64,000 nt of DNA, taken from NCBI GenBank assembly GCA_041521345.1, contig JBGOHB010000003.1. One strand, given 5' to 3'. The notes below the pieces were generated by a model. That model was not told the origin of the DNA, did not search any database, and worked only from the letters and a program-made list of their open reading frames with translations. The position numbers and the translations under genes were made by a program. Source of the stretch: Virgibacillus_N oceani_A (GTDB lineage: Bacteria; Bacillota; Bacilli; Bacillales; Amphibacillaceae). Below are positions 33,912-43,471 of this stretch, piece by piece. Every line of letters begins with the position of its first letter. Position 1 is the first letter of the stretch.

Positions 33912-33950
33912 TCTGGGCTGTGCTGAATGCTCTCTCCACCGTAAAGATTT
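33912..33950. repeat. Fragment of the 30153-30373 repeat, opposite orientation
   Basis: CTGGGCTGTGCTGAATGCTC and CCACCGTAAAGATTTG match the reverse complement of 30305-30350, with a few substitutions. Confidence 0.65.
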
Positions 33951-34129
33951 GGGTCTGCGCTTAAAATGCTTGTCCCTCTATAATAATTATTGCCATTCTG
34001 GCCTCTGATCACTGACTCCATGAAAAATGGGACAAAGCTGGATTTTTAAATGAAAGGTTATGATTAGCGCATGAATGGGAAAAGTAAGTTTATTCATATT
34101 TCGTGCTCTGCTAAATGGGAGGTGTTTTC

Positions 34130-36541
34130 TTGTTCACGGTAAATGTAGCTATAATGATTCCTTTTATAGCAGCTCTTATTATACTTCTTTCACATAAAAA
34201 AATATCACGTTCCTATATTGGCTGGTTCGTATTTCTCGTTCCGGCTGTGTTATTTATTTACCTCATCAGTCATATCCCAGCCCTCGCAAATGGGGATACC
34301 ATCGTACATACATGGAACTGGATTCCGTCCATCGGAATTAACTTCACGACCTATCTAGATGGTTTGAGCATGATATTTGCGCTGCTGATTACGGGGGTTG
34401 GCGCACTTGTTGTTATATACTCCATTTATTATTTAGATCTTGATGAAATGTTGTACCATTTCTATGTGTATCTGTTGTTATTCATGGGCGGCATGCTTGG
34501 TGTTGTCTTCTCCGATAATATGATGGTCCTTTACCTGTTTTGGGAAATGACGAGTATTTCATCCTTTCTGCTGATTGCTTTCTGGTATCACAGGAAACAG
34601 TCCAGATACGGAGCGCAAAAATCGTTTCTCATTACAGTTGGCGGCGGATTTGCCATGCTTGCAGGTTTTATCATGCTGTATGCGATGACAGGGACCTTCA
34701 GTGTTCGTGAAATCATCGCATCCGTAGATGATATGTCCGCGCATGCATTATTTATACCGGCAATGATTTTAGTGTTGCTTGGTGCTTTTACGAAATCAGC
34801 GCAGTTTCCCTTTCATATTTGGCTTCCGGATGCCATGGAAGCGCCGACTCCGGTCAGTGCATACCTGCACTCAGCTACGATGGTGAAGGCGGGGATTTAT
34901 ATAGTCGCCCGCTTTACACCAGTATTCGGAGGTGATGAGATATGGTTCTGGCTTGTGATGGGTGTAGGCTTCCTCACGATGTTCTGGGGATCGTTCAACG
35001 CCATTAAGCAAACGGATTTGAAGGCGCTGCTTGCCTATTCCACTGTAAGTCAGCTCGGCTTGATTATGAGTTTATTTGGCATGGGATCGGCTGCTTTATA
35101 TTTCGGATACAGTGCAGACTCGGTGATTTACACACAAGCAACGTTTGCTGCTTTGTTCCATCTCGTCAATCATTCCACGTTTAAAGGTGCTTTATTTATG
35201 GTCATCGGTATTATAGACCATGAGGTAGGTACACGGGATATCCGTCGACTTGGCGGACTGATCAGTTTTATGCCAATATCTTTTACGATTACATTGATCG
35301 GCAGTTTTTCCATGGCGGGGGTTCCGTTATTTAATGGCTTTTTAAGTAAAGAAATGTTTTTAACTGCTGTTTTGAATATAAGTGAGCTTCATATCTTTTC
35401 ACTGGAAAATATAGGAGTTCTGTTGCCTATTATTGCTTGGATAGCTAGTGTATTCACATTTGTCTACAGCTTAATAATTGTGTTTAAAACCTTTTTTGGA
35501 AAATATCAAGAAGAGAAACTGGAACATGAAGCACATGAACCAAAGATGGGTATGCTTGTTCCTCCAATCATTCTGGCTGTTTTAGTAGTAGTTATCTTTT
35601 TCTTCCCGAATATCCTTGGAGATTATGTGCTTGAGCCTGCGATGAGCAGCGTGTACCCTGGTTTTGGCCCCGCAGTGGATTTAGGTGTGGAGATAGAGGC
35701 GTGGCATGGATTTAACACAGAATTATGGATGACCATCGGAATTATCGTTACCGGTGTGGTGTTATATCTATTACTGAAATACTGGAAAGGAATTTTCCGG
35801 TTGTTCCCGCATAAATGGTCTTTTACCAAGCTTTATGATAACTCGATACTGTTGATTGAAAATCGTTCAACGAAAATAACAAATGCGTATATGACAGGGT
35901 ATCTGCGGGACTACTTAATGTATATTTTTGTGTTTTTTATAGTTGCGACTGGCATAACACTTATTTCTACAGGAGCACTCACTTTCGATTTATCCAACGA
36001 TGTTCCGGTTAGTATGTTTGAGGGGATTATGGTAGTTATTATGCTTGGCTCCGGTATTTCTATCCTATTTGTAAAATCCCGGCTGGCTGCGGTTCTCTTG
36101 TATGGTATATTAGGTTTTTCCATTGCAGTATTCTTCGTTATTTTCCGAGCACCGGATCTTGCGTTGACACAGCTTGCGGTTGAAACAGTTACAACTGTTC
36201 TGTTTCTGCTTTGCTTTTATTTTCTGCCGGAGTGGAAAAAGGAGGAGCATGGCGGGCTGAAAAAGATTATGAATATCATTATTTCAATTGGGACCGGATT
36301 GGTTTTCATCTTTGTTGGTTTAGGAGTGCAGCATGGGCAATTGTTTGAGTCTATTTCCCATTATTTTGAGGATGCCTATGAACTGGCCGGTGGAATGAAT
36401 ATAGTAAATTCCATACTCGGTGATTTCCGTGCCTTTGATACGATGCTGGAGGTTTTTGTGCTGGTGATTGCCGGCATGGGGGTATTCTCTCTTGTTAAAC
36501 TGAAAAGCAGGAAAGGCGGAAATAAAATTGAAGATCAATGA
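34130..36541 (+). CDS. mrpA: Mrp Na+/H+ antiporter subunit A
   Basis: About 803 residues, the usual MrpA size, with some twenty membrane helices. The N-terminal part is a NuoL/ND5-like proton channel, with GVVFSDNMMVLYLFWEMTSI, the lysine-bearing GAFTKSAQFPFHIWLPDAME and LLAYSTVSQLGLIMS. The C-terminal part holds an MrpB-like domain (PDLALTQLAVETVTTVLFL). TTG 34130 was preferred because GGGAGG lies seven bases upstream and would otherwise be inside the frame. First gene of mrpABCDEFG; the complex exchanges internal Na+ for external protons, giving alkali and salt tolerance. Confidence 0.95.
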   Translation: MFTVNVAIMIPFIAALIILLSHKKISRSYIGWFVFLVPAVLFIYLISHIPALANGDTIVHTWNWIPSIGINFTTYLDGLSMIFALLITGVGALVVIYSIYYLDLDEMLYHFYVYLLLFMGGMLGVVFSDNMMVLYLFWEMTSISSFLLIAFWYHRKQSRYGAQKSFLITVGGGFAMLAGFIMLYAMTGTFSVREIIASVDDMSAHALFIPAMILVLLGAFTKSAQFPFHIWLPDAMEAPTPVSAYLHSATMVKAGIYIVARFTPVFGGDEIWFWLVMGVGFLTMFWGSFNAIKQTDLKALLAYSTVSQLGLIMSLFGMGSAALYFGYSADSVIYTQATFAALFHLVNHSTFKGALFMVIGIIDHEVGTRDIRRLGGLISFMPISFTITLIGSFSMAGVPLFNGFLSKEMFLTAVLNISELHIFSLENIGVLLPIIAWIASVFTFVYSLIIVFKTFFGKYQEEKLEHEAHEPKMGMLVPPIILAVLVVVIFFFPNILGDYVLEPAMSSVYPGFGPAVDLGVEIEAWHGFNTELWMTIGIIVTGVVLYLLLKYWKGIFRLFPHKWSFTKLYDNSILLIENRSTKITNAYMTGYLRDYLMYIFVFFIVATGITLISTGALTFDLSNDVPVSMFEGIMVVIMLGSGISILFVKSRLAAVLLYGILGFSIAVFFVIFRAPDLALTQLAVETVTTVLFLLCFYFLPEWKKEEHGGLKKIMNIIISIGTGLVFIFVGLGVQHGQLFESISHYFEDAYELAGGMNIVNSILGDFRAFDTMLEVFVLVIAGMGVFSLVKLKSRKGGNKIEDQ

Positions 36542-36950
36542 TGTGATCCTGCATGCTGTTACAAAAATAGTTGTATTTATTATTTTAACACTTGCCATTT
36601 ATTTATTTTTATCTGGTCACCATAGTCCCGGTGGCGGGTTTGTGGGCGGTTTGGTACTAGCCTCTGCCTTTGTGCTGCTTTATTTGTCTTATGATATTGA
36701 AACCATTGAGAAGGGCATCCCATTTGACTTTAAGTTAGTTGCAGCTTTAGGGGCATTTATAGCTGTTGTATCCGGCCTGGGGGCAACCGTATTTGGTGCG
36801 CCATTTTTATCACAGGCTTTTGCCTATTTTGATCTGCCGATTTTAGGACAGACAGAGCTTGCCACGGTTACCATTTTTGAATCAGGTGTGGCACTTGCTG
36901 TTGTCGGCACTGTGGTGACCATTATGTTGAGTATTAGTGAGGATGTGTAG
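36528..36950 (+). CDS. mrpB: Mrp antiporter subunit B
   Basis: 140 residues starting at TTG 36528, overlapping mrpA by 14 bases. It has four membrane helices and the MrpB signature SGHHSPGGGFVGGLVLASAF, plus the GIPFDFK loop. A small integral subunit of the Mrp complex, required for assembly and activity in studied species. Confidence 0.95.
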   Translation: MKINDVILHAVTKIVVFIILTLAIYLFLSGHHSPGGGFVGGLVLASAFVLLYLSYDIETIEKGIPFDFKLVAALGAFIAVVSGLGATVFGAPFLSQAFAYFDLPILGQTELATVTIFESGVALAVVGTVVTIMLSISEDV

Positions 36951-36953
36951 TTT

Positions 36954-37292
36954 ATGGAGACAATAATTATCGTCCTGGCAGGTGTTTTGGTATCTGTCGC
37001 TACGTACTTGGTTCTTTCCAAAAATTTAATACGGGTGATTCTGGGTACGGCTATTTTCTCTCATGCGGCGCATTTACTCATTATGACAATGGGTGGTTTA
37101 AAAGAAGGAAGTTCCCCCCTCTTGGGAGAAGAAGCTGCTACGTATACAGATGCGCTTCCGCAGGCACTTATTTTAACGGCTATTGTAATCAGTTTTGGTG
37201 TCACTGCTTTTTTCCTTGTGATAGCCTACAGAACGTATCAGGAAACAAATACGGATAACCTTGATATATTGAGAGGTATGAAAGATGAATAA
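36954..37292 (+). CDS. mrpC: Mrp antiporter subunit C (NuoK-like)
   Basis: 112 residues, three helices. The NuoK-like core includes YLVLSKNLIRVILGTAIFSH, and the acidic residues expected in helices two and three are partly replaced by histidine and asparagine, as in other MrpC. TDALPQALILTAIVISFGVT is family-typical. It overlaps mrpD by eight bases. Confidence 0.95.
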   Translation: METIIIVLAGVLVSVATYLVLSKNLIRVILGTAIFSHAAHLLIMTMGGLKEGSSPLLGEEAATYTDALPQALILTAIVISFGVTAFFLVIAYRTYQETNTDNLDILRGMKDE

Positions 37293-38766
37293 TATACTTG
37301 TACTGCCTATCGCGCTTCTTTTGGTTACAGGTGTTATACTAATCTTTTTGCGCTCGTTTATCCAACTGCAGCGCTGGGTGAGTTTTGGTGTAATGACTGT
37401 GATTACAGGCATTAGCATATATATACTGCAAAGAATTCAAAATGAAGGTGTGCTCCGTCTTGATTTTGGTGGCTGGGAGCCGCCTTTTGGGATTCTGTTT
37501 GTTGGGGATTCATTTTCAGTCTTGCTTATGTTAACAACAAGCATCGTGACTGCAATTTGCCTGTTGTATGGGTTTTATTCCCTGGATGCAGAGCGTGAGA
37601 AAATGTATTTTTACCCACTGGTGAATTTTCTTGTGGCGGGTGTCATCGGTTCCTTTTTAACCGGAGATCTTTTCAATCTGTTTGTCTTTTTTGAAGTAAT
37701 GCTTTTATCCTCTTATGCGCTGGTTTCCCTTGGCGGGACGAAAATGCAGCTAAAGCATGGAATTATATATGTAACCATTAACGTGGTGTCTTCCTGGATG
37801 TTTCTTATCGCTATCGCATACGTCTACGGGACAGTGGGTACGCTGAATTTGGCTCATATTTCACAGCGTATTGCTGAAAGTGGTCAAACGCCTATTCTTA
37901 CTGTCATCAGTATCCTTTTTCTTGTCGTGTTCAGCCTGAAAGCAGGCCTTCTGCTGTATCACTGGCTGCCGGGTTCATATAGTGCCCCGCCTGCGGTTAT
38001 TGGTGCCTTATTCGGTGCACTTTTAACAAAGGTTGGTATTTATGCGTTATTCCGGATGTTCACCCTGATTTTTTATCATGAGCCAGGCATCACACATACG
38101 ATAATCGGTATTATGGCTGGACTTACCCTGATCTTGGGAAGTATCGGGGCGATCGCTTATAACGACATTCGCAAAGTGATTACTTATAATGTAGTAATTG
38201 CTGTTGGTTTTATCCTTGTCGGGCTGGCGGTGTTAACACCTGCTGCGATCGAGGGCTCTATTTTTTATCTGGTGCACGATATGATTATTAAAGCACTTCT
38301 TTTCTTAATTGGGGGTACCATGATTGCACTGACTGGAACAGCAAGAATAGAAAATATGAGCGGTCTGATCAGGAATTACCCTTTGCTTGGCTGGATGTTT
38401 TTCATTTCGATGCTTTCTTTGGGTGGCATTCCGCCGTTAAGTGGATTTGTTGGTAAAGTACTTGTCGGTCAAGGTGCGGCAGAAACAGGTTCATTTATAT
38501 TGCTGGCACTTGCCTTTCTCTCTAGTCTGGCAGTAATCTATTCGCTCCTCCGTATCTTTTTAAATGCGTTTTGGGGGGAAACAATAATTAGTGAAGAGGA
38601 CGAGCTTCCACTGAGAAAAGGAAAGCTTGTACCCCTGGTGGTGCTTACATTAGGTACCATTGCACTCGGGCTTGGCATGGAATCTATTTCTGCCTATGTA
38701 ACCGATGCTGCAAATGTTTTGCTGCACCCTGAAATTTATATTGATGCAGTGATGAATAAAAATTAA
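37285..38766 (+). CDS. mrpD: Mrp antiporter subunit D (NuoM/N-like)
   Basis: 493 residues, about fourteen helices. The proton-channel residues are visible: glutamate in NLFVFFEVMLLSSYALVSLG, lysine in VFSLKAGLLLYHWLPGSYSA and a second channel around VHDMIIKALLFLIGG. It pairs with MrpA to form the antiport path. Confidence 0.95.
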   Translation: MNNILVLPIALLLVTGVILIFLRSFIQLQRWVSFGVMTVITGISIYILQRIQNEGVLRLDFGGWEPPFGILFVGDSFSVLLMLTTSIVTAICLLYGFYSLDAEREKMYFYPLVNFLVAGVIGSFLTGDLFNLFVFFEVMLLSSYALVSLGGTKMQLKHGIIYVTINVVSSWMFLIAIAYVYGTVGTLNLAHISQRIAESGQTPILTVISILFLVVFSLKAGLLLYHWLPGSYSAPPAVIGALFGALLTKVGIYALFRMFTLIFYHEPGITHTIIGIMAGLTLILGSIGAIAYNDIRKVITYNVVIAVGFILVGLAVLTPAAIEGSIFYLVHDMIIKALLFLIGGTMIALTGTARIENMSGLIRNYPLLGWMFFISMLSLGGIPPLSGFVGKVLVGQGAAETGSFILLALAFLSSLAVIYSLLRIFLNAFWGETIISEEDELPLRKGKLVPLVVLTLGTIALGLGMESISAYVTDAANVLLHPEIYIDAVMNKN

Positions 38767-38786
38767 AAACAGGAGGTGAACGTCGA

Positions 38787-39269
38787 ATGCCTGCCCAATT
38801 TTTAACCAATCTTTTCATTGCTTTTTTATGGATGCTCCTGATGGATGAGAATGAATGGCACTTTTCCACCTTTTTTGCCGGGTATCTTGTCGGTATATTG
38901 ATCGTATTTGTTATGCACCGTTTCTTTGGGGCACAATTTTATTTGCGGCGTTTCTTTGCATTAATAAAACTTATTCTCATTTTTATTAGGGAACTGAGCT
39001 CGTCAAGTGTTTTTGTGATAAAACATATTGTGAAAAAAGAAGTTACGGTTAAACCCGGCATATTCTATTATGAAACAGATTTACGAGGGGAGTGGGAAGT
39101 TACGCTCCTGGCGTTACTGCTTACATTAACCCCTGGATCTGTTGTGATGGAAGTGACACCTGAAGGGGATGCATTCTACGTTCATGCGATGGATATAAAG
39201 GAGTCCCGGGAAAATTTATTGCGATCGCTCGCAAAATTTGAAAAAGCGATTATGGAGGTGCTTCGATAA
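38787..39269 (+). CDS. mrpE: Mrp antiporter subunit E
   Basis: 160 residues from ATG 38787 with AGGAGGTGAA upstream. Two to three N-terminal helices precede a cytoplasmic domain with the family block LLLTLTPGSVVMEVTPEGDA and YVHAMDIKES. Its stop overlaps the mrpF start by one base. Confidence 0.95.
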   Translation: MPAQFLTNLFIAFLWMLLMDENEWHFSTFFAGYLVGILIVFVMHRFFGAQFYLRRFFALIKLILIFIRELSSSSVFVIKHIVKKEVTVKPGIFYYETDLRGEWEVTLLALLLTLTPGSVVMEVTPEGDAFYVHAMDIKESRENLLRSLAKFEKAIMEVLR

Positions 39270-39553
39270 TGGTTGAATTTCTGGTGGTTGCTGGTCTTGC
39301 GTTTTATGGCATTGCGATTGCTATAGCTGTAATCCGGATGGTCATCGGCCCGACGTTACCGGATCGAGTGCTTGCACTGGATGTCATTGGGGTCAAGCTG
39401 ATTTCCTGTATTGCGATTGTCTCCGTGATGCTGTCAACAACGGCGTTTCTGGATGTTATTCTGATCCTGGGAATTTTGGCTTTTATTAGTACAATAGCCT
39501 TAGCCAGGTATATGGAAAGAGGTGTGGTCATTGAACGGAAACGGGATTCTTGA
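39269..39553 (+). CDS. mrpF: Mrp antiporter subunit F
   Basis: 94 residues, three helices, with the motif RMVIGPTLPDRVLALDVIG, where the aspartates are conserved in MrpF. It overlaps mrpG. Confidence 0.95.
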   Translation: MVEFLVVAGLAFYGIAIAIAVIRMVIGPTLPDRVLALDVIGVKLISCIAIVSVMLSTTAFLDVILILGILAFISTIALARYMERGVVIERKRDS

Positions 39554-39902
39554 AATAGTTGCAGCTGTTCTCATTTTTGCCGGCGGTATATTGAGTTTGC
39601 TGAGTGCACTTGGATTAATGCGTTTTCCTGATGTATATACACGTAATCATGCAGGCACTAAAAGTACAACTTTGGCTGTTTTGATTACGTTGACTGGTGT
39701 ATTTATTTATTTTTGGACTGTAGAAGGATTGATGAGTGTCCGTTTGCTGCTTGGTATTTTGTTTGTATTTATCACTGCTCCAACTGCCGGTCATATTCTC
39801 GTCAGGGCGGCCTATCGTTCCGGTGTAAAAGTTTCCGATACAACGGTGGAGGATGAGTTGGGGCCTGTACTTCGTAAAAAGGAAAGGGAGCGGCAAGAGT
39901 AG
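39531..39902 (+). CDS. mrpG: Mrp antiporter subunit G
   Basis: 123 residues if read from TTG 39531, which has AGAGGT seven bases upstream; GTG 39522 is an alternative. Three helices, the signature LGLMRFPDVYTRNHAGTKST and a charged C-terminal tail. Last gene of the operon. Confidence 0.93.
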   Translation: MNGNGILEIVAAVLIFAGGILSLLSALGLMRFPDVYTRNHAGTKSTTLAVLITLTGVFIYFWTVEGLMSVRLLLGILFVFITAPTAGHILVRAAYRSGVKVSDTTVEDELGPVLRKKERERQE

Positions 39903-40378
39903 CGATAGGAAATCGGAATAGAAGTGTTTTGCTATCAGGATTTTTTTTCGGTGAAAAATCTTAGTTTTCCTTTCCTTAAAAAAACAGTACCTCACCGGTC
40001 TTGAATCTTTTTTGCAAAGAAAACTATTAATTTATAGCTTGGTATTATTAGCCACATGTAACCCCAGCGATTCAATGTGCATATCTCTTTGGTGGGATAG
40101 CATATAGCGAAGTCCCCATTTTTTCAAATCACCACTACGATAAAGAAGGCTTGCCGTTGGCCATGCCAGTGTTTACTCGCACTTTTACTTTTTCCCTTGC
40201 AATGAAATTCCATCCTGCACCGGAATTGATTCTAACGTTGGTTAAATGGTTTTGAATTTATAAGAAATGACCAAGTATAATTTGTAACATTTATTTCAAC
40301 ATATAAATCTTCTTGTAACTCTGATATACTCTAATTATTATTTCTGCAATGTATCTGTACAAACAAGGGGAAAAGGAA
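39903..40378 (+). promoter_or_regulatory. Gap between mrpG and ktrB, with an extended -10 promoter
   Basis: No gene and no clear riboswitch core was seen in this 476-base gap, although ktr genes are often under cyclic-di-AMP riboswitch control. An extended -10 (TG-A-TATACT, 40322-40330) stands about 50 bases before the ktrB start and has no good -35. It is a plausible ktrB promoter. Confidence 0.45.
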
Positions 40379-41746
40379 ATGCGAACACGTCGGCAACGCT
40401 TATTGCATTGGATCAATAAATTATCACCATTCAAATTGTTATTATTTTTTTACTTGATAGCTGTTATGATATCCGTCATGCTGATGTCATTTCCTTTTGT
40501 TTATCAGGAGGGAGTGGATATTGCGCTTATAGATCTGCTGTTCACTGCGGTAAGTGCGCTTAGTGTAACAGGGCTGAGTACAATTAGTATTGGTGACACT
40601 TTAAGTAACACTGGTATCCTGATTTTAGCATTTATCATGCAGTTGGGCGCACTTGGTGTGATGGCGATCGGTACTTTGATTTGGCTATTCCTCGGAAAAA
40701 AGATCGGTTTGAAAGAACGCCGGCTGATTATGGCAGATCAGAACCAGACAACGTTCGAGGGCATGGTACATCTGATTAAACAGTTAGTGTACGTGCTTTT
40801 AACGGTTGAATTAATCGCTTTTTTAATGCTGGGCACTTATTTTATGCAGTATTTTCCCACTATGGGGGAAGCATATATGAATGGTTTTTTCCACACGATC
40901 AGTGCAGTTTCCAATGGAGGCTTTGCGCTTTCGGATGAATCTCTGGCACTTTACAGTGATGATTACTTTGTCCAGCTGGTGGCAATGTTTTTAATTATAT
41001 TCGGAGCGATTGGGTTTCCGGTGCTGATTGAATTGAAGGAATTTCTTGCTGTTAAAGCCAGGGGCAGGAATGTATGGCGTTTTTCATTATTTACGAAAAT
41101 AACAACTATGACGTTTTTTATCTTGATTTTCATTGGCGGGCTGTTTATTTATCTTTTGGATGCAAGAGATTTTTTTGCAGGCATGGTCTGGCATGAATCT
41201 TTGTTTTATGCACTTTTTCAGTCCGTAACGACAAGGAGCGGTGGTTTGTCCACGATGGATGTGAGCCAGTTAACAGAGGAAAACCATCTGTTTATGTCAC
41301 TGCTTATGTTTATCGGGGCGTCTCCGAGCAGTGCAGGCGGGGGAATCCGGACAACTACCTTTGTATTGGTTGTTTTGTTTATCATTTCATATGCAAGGGG
41401 CAGGAGGAATATTCGCATATTCAATCGGGAAGTGTACGAAGAAGATGTTAGGAAAGCTGTTGCAGTAATTCTAATGGGGATTATGCTTGTATTTGTTTCT
41501 GTTTTGCTGGTATCCATTGCAGAACCATTTACCTTATCTGCGATTTTGTTTGAAACAACCTCTGCTTTTGGAACAGTTGGCCTGTCGTTGGGCATCACCG
41601 AGGAACTATCTGTATTTAGTAAAGTAATCCTGATGTTATTGATGTTTATCGGCAGAATTGGGATCATTACACTCTTATTTATATTTAAACCTAATAAGGA
41701 AAAGGAAAGCATACATTATCCAAAAGAAAAAATGATTATCGGCTGA
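40379..41746 (+). CDS. ktrB: KtrB/TrkH-type potassium translocating subunit
   Basis: About 455 residues from ATG 40379, with AAGGGGAAAAGG upstream. Four M1-P-M2 repeats are visible, each with its filter glycine: TAVSALSVTGLSTISIGD, TISAVSNGGFALS, SVTTRSGGLSTMD and TTSAFGTVGLSLG. KtrB dimers carry K+ (with Na+) and are gated by a ring of KtrA. Which of the KtrB or KtrD paralogues this is cannot be told. ktrA follows 54 bases later. Confidence 0.92.
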   Translation: MRTRRQRLLHWINKLSPFKLLLFFYLIAVMISVMLMSFPFVYQEGVDIALIDLLFTAVSALSVTGLSTISIGDTLSNTGILILAFIMQLGALGVMAIGTLIWLFLGKKIGLKERRLIMADQNQTTFEGMVHLIKQLVYVLLTVELIAFLMLGTYFMQYFPTMGEAYMNGFFHTISAVSNGGFALSDESLALYSDDYFVQLVAMFLIIFGAIGFPVLIELKEFLAVKARGRNVWRFSLFTKITTMTFFILIFIGGLFIYLLDARDFFAGMVWHESLFYALFQSVTTRSGGLSTMDVSQLTEENHLFMSLLMFIGASPSSAGGGIRTTTFVLVVLFIISYARGRRNIRIFNREVYEEDVRKAVAVILMGIMLVFVSVLLVSIAEPFTLSAILFETTSAFGTVGLSLGITEELSVFSKVILMLLMFIGRIGIITLLFIFKPNKEKESIHYPKEKMIIG

Positions 41747-41800
41747 CCAACCGGGAATAAATGGTACAAATGAAAAAATTCGCTGATGGGGGAAATGATA

Positions 41801-42466
41801 ATGAAGAAGGATTTTGCAGTAATCGGACTTGGCAGGTTTGGTGGCAGCATTTGCAAGGAGTTAAGTGAGGAAGGTATGCAGGTGTTGGCGGTAGACATGA
41901 ATGAAGAAAAAGTGAATGGATTCAAAAATATTGCTTCTCATGCGGTGATTGCCGATACAACTGACGAAGATACGCTGAGAGAACTCGGGATCAAAAATAT
42001 TGACCATGTGATTGTGGCCATTGGGGAGGACATACAGGCGAGCATCCTGACAACTGTTATCCTGACTGATTTAGAAATCAATAAGATAACTGCCAAAGCA
42101 CAAAATGATTATCATGAAAAAATCTTACATAAAATTGGTGTGGATCATGTAGTTCATCCGGAGCGGGATATGGGAAAGCGTATTGCACATAATCTCATTT
42201 CAAATAATATCCTGGATTACCTGGAATTATCAGACGAACACAGCATAGTAGAGGTAAGGGCTGGGCGTAAGATGGCTGGACGTACACTGGTTGATCTTGA
42301 TATCCGGATGAACTACGGGTGTAATGTGGTGGCGATTAAGGAAAATAAGAGCATTAATGTATCTCCTGGAGCCGATGTGGTTTTAGATGAGGAAGATGTG
42401 CTTATTGTAATTGGGAATGATAAAGATATCGCCAGATTTGAGCGGGATTTGGTGATCGAACGATAG
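41801..42466 (+). CDS. ktrA: KtrA-type RCK regulatory subunit of potassium uptake
   Basis: 221 residues from ATG 41801 with GGGGGAAA upstream. The N-terminal RCK domain has the nucleotide motif VIGLGRFGGSICKEL and the acidic end of strand two (LAVDMNEEKV). The RCK_C half (about 135-220) has the cyclic-di-AMP-binding type of fold, with MNYGCNVVAIKEN and EDVLIVIGNDKDIARFE. ATP/ADP and cyclic-di-AMP binding open or close KtrB. Same operon as ktrB. Confidence 0.92.
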   Translation: MKKDFAVIGLGRFGGSICKELSEEGMQVLAVDMNEEKVNGFKNIASHAVIADTTDEDTLRELGIKNIDHVIVAIGEDIQASILTTVILTDLEINKITAKAQNDYHEKILHKIGVDHVVHPERDMGKRIAHNLISNNILDYLELSDEHSIVEVRAGRKMAGRTLVDLDIRMNYGCNVVAIKENKSINVSPGADVVLDEEDVLIVIGNDKDIARFERDLVIER

Positions 42467-42492
42467 CGCAGCACTTCCTGATATTTTTATAA

Positions 42493-42545
42493 AAAGGCTA
42501 TCCAAATACTGTCTATACAAAAATGGTATTTGGATAGCCTTTCTT
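42493..42545. terminator. Terminator after ktrA
   Basis: AAAGGCTATCCAAATAC and GTATTTGGATAGCCTTT form a perfect 17-bp stem with a 16-base loop. Confidence 0.85.
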
Positions 42546-42664
42546 TCTGAATTATTCTGGCATCATTTCTTATGGAATAAAAAATGATTTTTTAAAATTG
42601 CGGACTCAAAGAAGGAATATTTCTGTAATGTCCATTATTATTGTTCAAGGAATTGTTATGGTCA

Positions 42665-43471
42665 TTATTTAATGGATTCTCTTAAGGATTGAAGCCTGGG
42701 TCCCATCCCATCGCCAGCTGTAATGATATACTCATATTGGATGATTAACACATTTTCTCCGATTTGGTAAACGTAATATCCCTGAGGCGGATCTGAAAAG
42801 TGCTGCCTGATACCCTCATACGGGTTCTCCTCCTGAGATGTTTCAGATGGTTCTTCCGTGTAGCTGAAATCGCCACTGTATTGGGATTGTAGATCGGAAA
42901 CAACCGCATCTAAAGCGGCATCTTCTGCCACTTTCAATCTGACCCAGGCATTATCTGCATCACTGTAATATGTGACCGAATCTTCCGCCACATCATAATT
43001 ACCCAGGAATTCCTCCATTTGAAAATGAATGTCATATGGCTCAAGCGTAAAATTCGTAAATATCCCTTCATCTTCCGTTCCTTCAATCATAATGGTCCCA
43101 TTTTCAGTTTCCCCTTCACTTACTGAGAAGCTTTTGGGATTTGTTGTCTCATCATTTGACGCTTCTTGATTCTCGTCATCTGCAGGCTCTTTATCACCTG
43201 TTTTTTCATCATGTTCTGATCCTTCATGATCATCTGCTGGCAGTACGGATTGGTCGTTTTCTATCATATGAAATACAAGTATGCCAGCGAGAAACAATAC
43301 TGCAGCAGTTGAAGCCCAGATCGTTGCTTGTTTTAATTTTTTACGTTTAGGTTTTTTCTTTGCATGTTTTCTAATTGCTGATTTCATCGATTCTTTTTGT
43401 TGAGGGTTCAGTGAGCTGGTTGTTTTCAATTCCCTTAACTCCTTTTGCATATCGTCTTTGTTATGCTTCAT
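42665..43471 (-). CDS. Membrane protein encoded with an ECF sigma factor, probable anti-sigma
   Basis: About 268 residues from ATG 43471 with GAGGAGG upstream. A basic cytoplasmic N-terminus (1-50, with KKKPKRKKLK) is followed by one membrane helix (about 50-68), an acidic linker (about 72-110) and an extracellular domain of about 150 residues ending in YQIGENVLIIQYEYIITAGD. The zinc-type anti-sigma HxxxCxxC motif is absent. Topology and the 11-base overlap with the sigma factor gene argue for an anti-sigma role by an unnamed domain. Confidence 0.65.
   Translation of the reverse strand: MKHNKDDMQKELRELKTTSSLNPQQKESMKSAIRKHAKKKPKRKKLKQATIWASTAAVLFLAGILVFHMIENDQSVLPADDHEGSEHDEKTGDKEPADDENQEASNDETTNPKSFSVSEGETENGTIMIEGTEDEGIFTNFTLEPYDIHFQMEEFLGNYDVAEDSVTYYSDADNAWVRLKVAEDAALDAVVSDLQSQYSGDFSYTEEPSETSQEENPYEGIRQHFSDPPQGYYVYQIGENVLIIQYEYIITAGDGMGPRLQSLRESIK

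Noticed and set aside
39903..40378. Cyclic-di-AMP (ydaO-type) riboswitch before ktrB
   Set aside because: Expected by analogy, but I could not find the conserved core in the sequence, so it is not annotated.
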